5,720 bases of DNA, from contig DAOTZU010000076.1 in the NCBI GenBank assembly GCA_034433995.1, positions 1 to 5,720 on the forward strand, in the 5' to 3' direction. A model generated the notes under the pieces. The model made no database searches. It saw only the letters and a program-made list of their open reading frames with translations, and was not told where the DNA came from. Each line of letters starts with the position of its first letter. Positions within the stretch are counted from its first letter, which is position 1. Shown piece by piece: positions 1 to 5,720 of the stretch. Source of the stretch: DAOTZU01 sp034433995. Its GTDB lineage: Bacteria > Chloroflexota > Anaerolineae > UBA1429. The position numbers and the translations under genes were made by a program.

Positions 1-2218
1 TGCGGGCGGCGGCGTTGCGGATCTCTGGGCCGCTGCCCGAGATGGCCTCAATCAGTGGCGCCACGGCCGGTGCGCCGATCTTGGCCAGGGCGGCCACCAG
101 CCCGGCGCTGGTGGTCACATCGCGTCCGGCAAAGGCGGCGATGAGCGCGGGCACGGCCTCGGCCCCGATGCCGGCGATGGCCTCCACATAGCCCTCGATA
201 TTCTCCGAGGTGGCGTTCAACATCGCCTGGATGAGGTGGGGCAGGGCCTGTTGTTCCCCCAGATGCCCCAAGGCCTTGGCCACATGGTTACGCTGTCTTT
301 CGGGCAGCCGGCGATCGTTCAAAGCGTTCACCAACTGGGGCATGGCGCCTGGGCCCACATGCCAGAGGGCTTCCTCTGCGGTCAAGGCCACATCTTCGTT
401 CTCGTCGTCCAAGGCGGCGATCAGCTCTTGGACCACCGCGGATTGGAGGGCGGGCGTCCGGCTCAGGCGGACCAGCGCCTCGGCGGCGGCGCGGCGCACA
501 TTCTCAAAGGGGCTGTGCAGCGCTCTGGGCACCACCCGCACGCCTTGGGGCAGGGGGATATAGCCCAAGGCCCAGGCCGCCTTCTCGCGCACCGAGATCT
601 CTGGGTCGGCGATGGCGCTGGCCAGCACGGGCACGGCCCAATCGGGATGCAAGCGCCCCATGGCCACCGCCGCCCGGCGGCGCGCCTCGGGGTCGGGATC
701 GCGGATCAGCGCCGTCAGGTGTTCCCTCAGCGAGCGGCGCTCCAGGCCCGCGAGGGCCACAGCCGCCGGCCGCCAATAGCGCTCCTCCTCGCCTTCCAAT
801 AGGGCGGCCAACGCTTCGGTGACCTGCGCCTGCATCTCGAGCGCTCGCTCTCTGAGCTCGGCCAAGCAGTGGGCGAGGAGGAACCAGCGGTAGGGTTCGC
901 TCTGGGCGTGGGTTTGCAGGGCCTGAAGGAAGGGATGCGGATCGGCCAGGGAGCTGGCCACCAACACCAAGGTGTCGTGCCACCGGGGATCATCCGCCCA
1001 CGATACCAACGATGTTGCCAGATTGTTGTTCACGGCCCAGCGGGCCGCCAGATGGCTCTGCAGGATGGGGCTGAGGAAAGCGTATCCCCCTTGACCCTCT
1101 CCTTGGTAGACCAAGACGCCCGCTTGGTGCACGATCTCCTCGCAAAGGCCGTCTGCATGCGCGCGTTTTTCTTCGGCCAATTGTTGGGCGATCAATTCGC
1201 GGAGCTCGGCCTCGTCCAGGGTGGAGCGCCTCTGGTGCTCCATTGCGTAAGCGATGGCTTGCAGGAAGCGCAACTTGTCTTTGAGGGCATAGCGGTGTTG
1301 TAGGCCAGCCTTGGTGCCCCAATCCAGGAGGAGCATCTCCAAACAGGCATCCAAAAGCGGGATCAAGCGGGTGGCCCGCAGCTCCTTCTGGCGGATGGTG
1401 CGGCACATGGTGGCCAGCATGAGAGGGTTCTGGGCCAAGGCGGCAAGGCCTTCGCTGCGCTCGCAGGCGGCCAGCAGGCCATCGGCCTCGGCGGAGCGGG
1501 CGCCCACATAATACGCGATGTATTTGCTTATGTCAGCGCCGGCCAGCCCGCCCATGTACACGGGAACAAAGTCGTCCAAGGTCTTGGTATGGGGCGAGGG
1601 GCGGCTGGTCACCAGCCAGAGGTTGTGGGGATATGTGCTGATGATCTGGCGCAGTTGCCCCACGCGCGCGTCATCGGCCAGGTCAAGCCCATCCAAGAGC
1701 ACGAGGACCTGTCCTTGCTGCAAACGCTCGCGCAGGAATGTGGCTGCTTTGGGGAACCCGTAAGGGGCCATGCTGTTGGCCAAAGCGTCGTACAGGGGAG
1801 CGCCCTTTTCCGTTCTGCGGAGATCCACCCAAAGCGGCAGGAGATCCTCCACCGCCTGGCCGAAAAGGCGCAGGGTCAAAAGTTGGACGAAGGAGCGGTC
1901 CAAACGGGTGACCACCTCGTTGGCCAGGGCGCGCAGCAAGGTGCTCTTGCCCGCGCCGACGGGGCCGATCAAGAGCAATTTGGGCCCGTGAGCGAACATG
2001 TCCCAGAGGGTTGTCGCGGAGGCGGGTTGGTGCGCTCCGCCCAGAAGGGCCGGCCAGTAGCCCACCTCCACGGTTGCCTCCGGCAGGCCATCAAGCACCG
2101 GGAGCTTCTCCGAGGCCAAGGCCAGATTGCGCCGATAGAGTTCGTAGAAGCGACCGGGGAAGTTGGGGGCCAGGAAAAATGCGGCGGTAGCCTGCAGCCG
2201 ATCTCGGAACGTTTTCAT
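1..2218 (-). CDS. NACHT-family STAND NTPase with C-terminal HEAT-like repeats (partial, 3' end outside window)
   Basis: The frame is open from ATG 2218 to the left edge (739 residues, no stop). Residues 1-70 match no effector domain I recognise. A NACHT ATPase follows: P-loop GPVGAGKST at 85-93, LPLWVDLR at 127-134, Walker B VLVLLDGLD at 171-179, WLVTSRP at 201-207 with the sensor-type arginine R206, and NPLMLATMC at 264-272. A winged-helix end follows at about 361-396, where FLSPILQSHLAA replaces the usual F-H-x-x-FQEYLAA. From about 484 onward come short helical pairs of HEAT/PBS-lyase type (for example DPDPEARRRAAVAMGRL and DPEISVREKAAWALG), at least seven before the edge. Such proteins are known as ATP-dependent switches in which repeats sense a ligand; some bacterial NACHT proteins defend against phage. 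The actual role here is unknown. An in-frame ATG at 2275 would add 19 residues, but it lies inside the predicted -10 box and that stretch uses codons rare in the gene (CTA, ATA, AGA), so I chose 2218. No strong Shine-Dalgarno precedes 2218. Confidence 0.86.
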   Translation of the reverse strand, partial: MKTFRDRLQATAAFFLAPNFPGRFYELYRRNLALASEKLPVLDGLPEATVEVGYWPALLGGAHQPASATTLWDMFAHGPKLLLIGPVGAGKSTLLRALANEVVTRLDRSFVQLLTLRLFGQAVEDLLPLWVDLRRTEKGAPLYDALANSMAPYGFPKAATFLRERLQQGQVLVLLDGLDLADDARVGQLRQIISTYPHNLWLVTSRPSPHTKTLDDFVPVYMGGLAGADISKYIAYYVGARSAEADGLLAACERSEGLAALAQNPLMLATMCRTIRQKELRATRLIPLLDACLEMLLLDWGTKAGLQHRYALKDKLRFLQAIAYAMEHQRRSTLDEAELRELIAQQLAEEKRAHADGLCEEIVHQAGVLVYQGEGQGGYAFLSPILQSHLAARWAVNNNLATSLVSWADDPRWHDTLVLVASSLADPHPFLQALQTHAQSEPYRWFLLAHCLAELRERALEMQAQVTEALAALLEGEEERYWRPAAVALAGLERRSLREHLTALIRDPDPEARRRAAVAMGRLHPDWAVPVLASAIADPEISVREKAAWALGYIPLPQGVRVVPRALHSPFENVRRAAAEALVRLSRTPALQSAVVQELIAALDDENEDVALTAEEALWHVGPGAMPQLVNALNDRRLPERQRNHVAKALGHLGEQQALPHLIQAMLNATSENIEGYVEAIAGIGAEAVPALIAAFAGRDVTTSAGLVAALAKIGAPAVAPLIEAISGSGPEIRNAAAR

Positions 2219-2273
2219 GTTCTGTGATGATCGCTTTCTGCTTGGGGCTATGGACCCTAGAACCCTTGCAAAC

Positions 2274-2302
2274 ATTATAACACCGTTTTTGGCCTTTGGC
2301 AA
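2274..2302 (-). promoter_or_regulatory. Predicted sigma-70-type promoter of the NACHT-HEAT gene
   Basis: Read on the minus strand, TTGCCA (2302-2297) is followed by a 17-base spacer and a perfect TATAAT (2279-2274). Transcription would start near 2267, leaving a leader of about 48 bases before ATG 2218. The match to consensus is 11 of 12 with ideal spacing. This is prediction from sequence only; it also argues against the upstream in-frame ATG at 2275. Confidence 0.65.
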
Positions 2303-2308
2303 TGGGAA

Positions 2309-2327
2309 TTTGTCATGATTTTGTCAT
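2309..2327. repeat. Pair of TTTGTCAT direct repeats, 11-base period, possible operator
   Basis: TTTGTCAT occurs at 2309-2316 and again at 2320-2327, so the copies are offset by 11 bases, about one helical turn. They lie just upstream of the -35 box of the leftward promoter and over 110 bases upstream of the rightward -35. Repeats spaced by one turn on the same DNA face are typical of regulator binding sites. The protein that might bind is unknown, and an AT-rich intergenic region can produce short repeats by chance. Confidence 0.35.
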
Positions 2328-2377
2328 AAAATTCAAAGACGACGGGGGTTTCTCAGGCTCCCTAAAGGGCCAAAATG

Positions 2378-2386
2378 TGCTACACT
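2378..2386 (+). promoter_or_regulatory. Possible extended -10 element, weak second rightward promoter
   Basis: TGCTACACT reads as an extended -10 (TG-n-TACACT) but has no recognisable -35 at 16-18 bases upstream. It overlaps a small inverted repeat, ACAC-TAG-GTGT (2382-2392). It could be a minor start or a binding site, or chance. The promoter at 2438-2466 is far better. Confidence 0.2.
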
Positions 2387-2437
2387 AGGTGTGTTGGCTC
2401 GGCGCGTTGGTGTGTGGTATTGGGGTCATTTTGGCCG

Positions 2438-2466
2438 TTGACAAATGGCGCGCTGTGGTTTATTAT
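2438..2466 (+). promoter_or_regulatory. Predicted sigma-70-type promoter of the TadZ/CpaE-like and cpaB operon
   Basis: A perfect TTGACA (2438-2443) is followed by a 17-base spacer and TATTAT (2461-2466), matching consensus at 11 of 12 positions. Transcription would begin near 2473, giving a leader of about 45 bases before ATG 2518. The 41-base gap before cpaB contains no comparable promoter, so both pilus genes are probably read from here. Confidence 0.65.
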
Positions 2467-2503
2467 AGGTATTGGAACGGGTTGGTTCTGCTGATCCCAG
2501 CCT

Positions 2504-2507
2504 AGGA
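2504..2507 (+). promoter_or_regulatory. Ribosome binding site (AGGA) that bears on the choice of start
   Basis: AGGA lies 10 bases before ATG 2518 and 4 bases before an in-frame GTG at 2512. Both are feasible. ATG 2518 makes the protein begin MKVLVAT, which aligns directly with the start of the second copy (QVLVAT), so I prefer it. GTG 2512 would add only two residues. Confidence 0.5.
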
Positions 2508-2517
2508 AAAAGTGAAC

Positions 2518-4599
2518 ATGAAAGTCCTTGTGGCCACCAAGGCGCCCCAGGTGTTTGAAAAGCTCAGCGCGGTCCCGGATGTGGAACCCATCGTCGCCAT
2601 CGACACGGGACGCATCTACGAAGCCCTCCCCAGCACCCAATTGGCGATTGTAGATTATCCCGATCTCGTCGCCCAGCCTTTCTCCGTGGAGCTGATCCGT
2701 AAGCTGCTGGCCGAGGCGCGTTTCCAGCAATGTAGCTCGGACGAGTTCCTCAGCTCTCCCGAAACTTTTCTTTCCTCCCGCGTCCCTGCTCGGCGGGCCT
2801 ACAAGTTGCCCGGCAAGCGCACCATCGCCTTCACCTCCTATTCCGGGGGCACGGGCAAGACCTCCTTCGCCCTGGCGACGGCGCTCCATTTTGTGAACCA
2901 GACCCAACGCCGGCTGCAATTGCCCGCCGCCGTGTTCGAGTTCACCTACGGGGAATCTGCCTTGGGCACTTTGGTGGGAGAGGCGCGGCCCGCCCTCTCA
3001 GAGTTGATCTCCCAACCCGAGATCGAGCCCTATCGGTTTAACGGCGTGAGCCTGTATCCCATGGATTACGATAATGTCAAATTATTGCCCAGGGAGCAGG
3101 TGGAGCGCTACTTCCGCGAGCAGGTGGCCCAGCATGTGCTGACCGTCATTGACACCATCTGGCCCCATGGCTTGGCCTTGGCCTTGGGGAACACGGTGGA
3201 TCTCTGGGTGGTGCTGACCACGCCGCGCATCGATGCCGTAGAGAACGCGCAAAAACTGCGCCAGGAGCTGGCCGCCACGTATGGCGCCGAGCGGGTCATT
3301 GTCGCCCTCAACCAAAAGGCCGGGTTGGCCGCCGCCTTGGCCATGATGGGCAGCCAACGGGAGATCGAGGTGACGCGCCTCTCCCAGAACGAGGTCTTTT
3401 TTGATGAGCGCCTGGGCCAGGCGGTGCTCAAGCGCGTCTATCAGGCGGAATGGAAAGAGTTCGAGAAGCTGCATGCGCGGCCCTTTGGGCGGGGACGGCG
3501 GCCCAAGCCCCCCAAGCAGGCCAAGGTCAAGGTGGTGCGGCCGGAGAAGAAGGTGCCCCTGCGGGTGGCCTCTAACCCTCAGGTGCTGGTGGCTACCCGC
3601 AACGAGGGAGTGTACGAGGTCCTGCGCGGTTGCGAGGATATTGTGTATCATGTGGCCCTGGATACGGGCACCATCAGCAAGCTCTTGCCCCAGGCCCATC
3701 TGGTGATCATTGACTACAACGACCTTGTGCAGTATCCCTTCTCCGAGGGGGAGATCCGGGAACAGATCTTTACCTCCCAGGCTTACGAGTGCGAGAGCAA
3801 GGATTTTATCCTCACGCCACGCAAGTTCTTGGATCAGATCCGTGAGCCCCATCCGGGGCGGATGCTCTCCTTCCCCGAACACTATTGCCTGGCCTACGTC
3901 TCTTATTCCGGAGGCACCGGGCGCACCACGCTGGCGCTGGATACCGCCTTTTATTACGCCAAGGTGATCAAGGAGTATCAGCAGAAACACAAGCGGGAGG
4001 CCCTCACCGGCGCTCTGGCTGTGACCAAGCCCAGCATGGTGGTGGAGCTGACCTATGGCGCCTCCTCCCTGGTGGCCCTCACCGGCCTGGAGATGCCCAG
4101 GATGTATCAATTGGTCACCCAGCCTGAGGCCAAACCGCTGGAATACAAGGGCGTCTCTTTGGTGCCCATGGATTATGATAACGCGCGCTTGCTGGCCATC
4201 AATCTCTTGGAGCGCTACCTGAAGAAACAGGTGGCAGCCCACGGGCTAACGGTGGTGGATTGCATCTGGCCCCACGGCCTTGCTCCGGCGCTGGCCGATT
4301 GCGTGGACCTCTGGGTGGTGGTGGCGGCGGGGCGCCCCGATGCCGCCCTCAACGCCCGCAAGCTGTATGGCGAACTGGTGGAGCAATTCTCCAAGGAGAA
4401 GGTCTGGCTGCTGCTCAACCAAGCCCAAGAGGCGCTCCCGCACAAAGAGTTTGGCACCATGACCTGGGATATCGAGCTGCCGCGCATTGAGCGTCCTGAC
4501 GAGTATCGGGGCGAGTTGGGGCGCGCTGTGCTGGCCCAAGTGTTCTCGCCGATCTGGCAAGAGTTCGATAAAGGACGTAAACCCGGCGCGCCACGCTAG
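2518..4599 (+). CDS. Tandem-duplicated TadZ/CpaE-like MinD-type ATPase of a Tad/Flp pilus locus
   Basis: The 693-residue protein is two homologous units in series, about 2-317 and 356-685. Each begins with a receiver-like fold lacking normal phosphorylation context (KVLVAT and LAIVDY in copy 1, QVLVAT and LVIIDY in copy 2). A ParA/MinD-type ATPase then follows. Copy 1 has P-loop SGGTGKTS at 109-116 (K114), a Walker A'-like VFEFTYG with E141, Walker B VIDTIWPHG with D212, and LNQ with N265. Copy 2 has SGGTGRTT with R469 in place of lysine, VELTYG with E510, VVDCIWPHG with D581, and LNQ with N634. Both lack the signature lysine of the KGGxGKT motif. A basic, proline-rich linker (about 319-346) joins the copies, and a short basic tail ends the protein. 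TadZ/CpaE proteins are cytoplasmic, often dimeric and have atypical P-loops; they mark the pole or assembly site for the Tad pilus. Typical members have one such unit, so this resembles a covalent dimer. Assignment rests on this architecture and on cpaB downstream; another MinD-like role is possible. Confidence 0.82.
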   Translation: MKVLVATKAPQVFEKLSAVPDVEPIVAIDTGRIYEALPSTQLAIVDYPDLVAQPFSVELIRKLLAEARFQQCSSDEFLSSPETFLSSRVPARRAYKLPGKRTIAFTSYSGGTGKTSFALATALHFVNQTQRRLQLPAAVFEFTYGESALGTLVGEARPALSELISQPEIEPYRFNGVSLYPMDYDNVKLLPREQVERYFREQVAQHVLTVIDTIWPHGLALALGNTVDLWVVLTTPRIDAVENAQKLRQELAATYGAERVIVALNQKAGLAAALAMMGSQREIEVTRLSQNEVFFDERLGQAVLKRVYQAEWKEFEKLHARPFGRGRRPKPPKQAKVKVVRPEKKVPLRVASNPQVLVATRNEGVYEVLRGCEDIVYHVALDTGTISKLLPQAHLVIIDYNDLVQYPFSEGEIREQIFTSQAYECESKDFILTPRKFLDQIREPHPGRMLSFPEHYCLAYVSYSGGTGRTTLALDTAFYYAKVIKEYQQKHKREALTGALAVTKPSMVVELTYGASSLVALTGLEMPRMYQLVTQPEAKPLEYKGVSLVPMDYDNARLLAINLLERYLKKQVAAHGLTVVDCIWPHGLAPALADCVDLWVVVAAGRPDAALNARKLYGELVEQFSKEKVWLLLNQAQEALPHKEFGTMTWDIELPRIERPDEYRGELGRAVLAQVFSPIWQEFDKGRKPGAPR
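2521..3468 (+). repeat. First unit of the internal tandem duplication (catalytic-type P-loop)
   Basis: This unit aligns along its length with 3580-4572. Over the first 86 aligned residues I count 35 identities by eye. Conserved islands are YSGGTG, TYG, PMDYDN, ERY, IWPHGLA, VDLWVV and the closing W-x-EF-[ED]-K. The DNA has diverged well beyond recent duplication. Copy 1 retains the P-loop lysine codon at 2857-2859. Confidence 0.85.
3580..4572 (+). repeat. Second unit of the internal tandem duplication (arginine in the P-loop)
   Basis: This is the diverged partner of 2521-3468 and is about 15 residues longer, partly from an insertion between the P-loop helix and the TYG strand (about residues 483-507). 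The P-loop lysine codon is CGC (arginine) at 3922-3924. The rest of the fold motifs are kept, including the Walker B aspartate and the LNQ asparagine. It therefore appears to be a maintained domain rather than a decaying copy. Confidence 0.85.
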
Positions 4600-4631
4600 G
4601 TTTCTCCGACACCCCTGCAGAAAGTGTATCG

Positions 4632-4636
4632 GGAGG
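4632..4636 (+). promoter_or_regulatory. Strong Shine-Dalgarno (GGAGG) of cpaB
   Basis: GGAGG sits four bases before ATG 4641, within GGGAGGAGAC. It fixes the cpaB start ahead of the membrane segment; the next in-frame ATG (4665) would cut into that segment and has no such site. Confidence 0.75.
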
Positions 4637-4640
4637 AGAC

Positions 4641-5720
4641 ATGCCAACGCGAAGACTTGCCTTGATGCTGATCATCGGGATCCTCCTGGCCGTGGTGATT
4701 GGCTCGTTCTTTATGAAACCCAGCGAGCCCAAGGTGGTGGAGCAGGGTACGCGGCAAGTGGTGGTTGCCAAGCGCATCATCCCGCCCTATACGGTGCTCA
4801 ACGCTGGCACCGACCTGATGACCCGCACGGTGCCCTTGAACGATGCCGGGTATGCCTTTAGCTCACCCACCGAGCTGGATGGCTGGTTCACCATCAAAGA
4901 GTTACCCACCAACGGCGTCATCCGCAGCTCCGACGTGTTAAAGTTGGATGCCAACTGGGTCGCGGGCGACATGCTCATCTTTAGCTTTTACGTGGCCACG
5001 GACCGAGTGGTGGGTGGGCAGGTGCGTCCGGGGCACCATGTGGATCTCTTGGTGACCCATCCGGAGACCAACGTGGAATTTGCCCGCAGCCTCTGGCTGG
5101 CGCGGAATCTGTGGGTGGTGGATGTGCGCCAGGTCTCGGGGAGCACGGTGCCGCGCCCCACCCTGGTGCCCGAAGGCCAAACCCAAGAGAAGCGCTCCAC
5201 GGGTGGCGGCCTTTTGGAGCCGGCCAGCGCCGAGACCACGTACACCTCCCGGGAGGGTCCCTCCAACCTGGTGGTGGTGGCCGCGCCGCGCGAGGTGGCC
5301 AAGATGGTGGGCGAATACCTGGGCGCGCGCCTCTACGATGCGTGGCTGTACATCCGCCCGGAGGGCTTGAACGTGGTGAGCGGGCGCATCGAGGGGGTCG
5401 TCTTTGAGGAGCAAAAGAACATCGGCATTCGAGACCGCGAGGAGCGCGGCCTGGACGGCGTGACGGTCTCTGTGCGCAATCAGGCGGGCGAGAGCAAGGG
5501 GACGCTCCAGACCTTCAGCGGCGGGCAGTTCTACTTTGATGATCTCGCCCCCGGCACCTATACGGTGGAGTTGGGCACGGTGGCGGGTTATACGCCTGTG
5601 ACGCCACCCAAAGTGACCTTGAACCTCGCCGCGGGGCAGAATGCCCATCTCCTCTTTGGGCTGCAGGGGGCTGGAGCGGCGACCGCGGTGCCCCAACAGG
5701 CGGCTACGGCGACCCCTATC
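4641..5720 (+). CDS. cpaB: CpaB/RcpC Flp pilus assembly protein with C-terminal SdrD-B-like domain (partial, runs off right edge)
   Basis: The frame is open for 360 residues to the edge. After a short basic start (MPTRR), a single membrane segment spans about 6-24 and orients the rest outside the cytoplasm. A SAF domain follows at about 37-100 (QVVVAKRIIPPYTVL through GVIRSSDV). The CpaB core has VRPGHHVDLLVT at 128-139, ARNLWVVDVRQ at 154-164, and NLVVVAAPREVAKMVGEYLG at 209-228, ending LYIRPEG at 236-242. SAF domains resemble carbohydrate-binding modules, and RcpC/CpaB is needed for Flp pilus biogenesis, probably at the cell envelope. Residues about 249-341 form an added domain with the SdrD-B/Cna-B pattern: GVVFEEQKNIGIRD, ERGLDGVTVSV, GGQFYFDDLAPGTYTVE and a closing LLFGLQ. 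An Ala/Thr-rich tail (TAVPQQAATATPI) then starts and probably continues. CpaB proteins usually end soon after the core, so this one is extended. It lies 41 bases after the ATPase gene, most likely co-transcribed. Confidence 0.85.
   Translation, partial: MPTRRLALMLIIGILLAVVIGSFFMKPSEPKVVEQGTRQVVVAKRIIPPYTVLNAGTDLMTRTVPLNDAGYAFSSPTELDGWFTIKELPTNGVIRSSDVLKLDANWVAGDMLIFSFYVATDRVVGGQVRPGHHVDLLVTHPETNVEFARSLWLARNLWVVDVRQVSGSTVPRPTLVPEGQTQEKRSTGGGLLEPASAETTYTSREGPSNLVVVAAPREVAKMVGEYLGARLYDAWLYIRPEGLNVVSGRIEGVVFEEQKNIGIRDREERGLDGVTVSVRNQAGESKGTLQTFSGGQFYFDDLAPGTYTVELGTVAGYTPVTPPKVTLNLAAGQNAHLLFGLQGAGAATAVPQQAATATPI

Noticed and set aside
236..1303. Plus-strand frames at 236-802 and 869-1303
   Set aside because: Both are antisense to the HEAT-repeat and winged-helix parts of the minus-strand gene; their products are low in recognisable structure and rich in Gly, Gln and His.
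504..1406. Minus-strand frames at 504-983, 727-993 and 990-1406
   Set aside because: They are not in the frame of the NACHT-HEAT gene, which runs unbroken across the same region, so they are out-of-frame shadows rather than pieces of a broken gene.
1589..2227. A 212-codon plus-strand frame
   Set aside because: It is antisense to the P-loop and Walker B region of the NACHT gene. Its product has no domain, and the minus-strand reading explains the same bases with family motifs.
2355..2372. Small inverted repeat around CCCTAAAGGG
   Set aside because: The arms are only three or four bases long with a very tight loop and no T-run; too weak to call a hairpin or operator.
2380..2919. A 179-codon minus-strand frame crossing the intergenic region
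   Set aside because: Most of it is antisense to the start of the ATPase gene, it covers the rightward promoter, and its product shows no domain.
3082..4242. A 386-codon open frame on the minus strand
   Set aside because: It lies wholly inside the plus-strand ATPase gene, whose product has clear motifs in both copies. The antisense product is rich in His, Gly, Leu and Gln with no recognisable domain. Long antisense frames are common in GC-rich genes.
4600..4640. Possible terminator between the ATPase gene and cpaB (TTTCT and AGAAA arms)
   Set aside because: The stem would be five AT-rich pairs with a long loop and no following T-run; 41 bases with a strong ribosome site fits co-transcription.
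4938..5696. A 252-codon minus-strand frame
   Set aside because: It is antisense to cpaB, which has a strong ribosome site, a membrane anchor and conserved CpaB motifs on the plus strand.
1..5720. CRISPR array, tRNA or rRNA genes, insertion sequence ends
   Set aside because: I saw no regularly spaced identical repeats, cloverleaf-like sequence, conserved rRNA stretch, transposase motifs or terminal inverted repeats in the window.

Overview
The window is GC-rich bacterial DNA with three protein genes and one AT-richer divergent control region. It looks like part of a Tad/Flp (type IVc) pilus locus with an unrelated signalling-type ATPase gene facing away from it. A Chloroflexota-like source would fit the large NACHT-HEAT protein, the unusual Tad proteins and the Thr/Pro/Ala-rich tail beginning in the last gene. 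That assignment is inference only; no ribosomal or marker gene is present.

Left part (1-2218, minus strand): one long open frame covers the whole stretch and runs off the left edge. It encodes 739 visible residues of a STAND/NACHT-family NTPase followed by HEAT-like repeats. Shorter frames on either strand here are shadows of it.

Middle (2219-2517): a 299-base divergent intergenic region. It holds a near-consensus sigma-70-type promoter for each direction (TTGCCA-17-TATAAT leftward, TTGACA-17-TATTAT rightward). Between them lie a pair of TTTGTCAT direct repeats 11 bases apart and a possible extended -10.

Right part (2518-5720, plus strand): two genes 41 bases apart, probably one operon. The first encodes a 693-residue protein made of two diverged copies of a TadZ/CpaE-like unit, each with a receiver-like N-terminal part, a MinD-type ATPase and a basic tail. 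Copy 1 keeps the P-loop lysine; copy 2 has arginine there. The second is CpaB/RcpC: one membrane anchor, a SAF domain and the CpaB core, then an added SdrD-B-like extracellular beta-sandwich. It continues past the right edge. In known Tad systems TadZ/CpaE places the assembly machine and CpaB/RcpC acts in the periplasm or envelope. Secretion ATPase and platform genes (tadA/B/C) would be expected further right.

The most notable points are the fused tandem TadZ-like ATPase with asymmetric nucleotide sites and the adhesin-type domain on CpaB. Neither can be called new without database searches.
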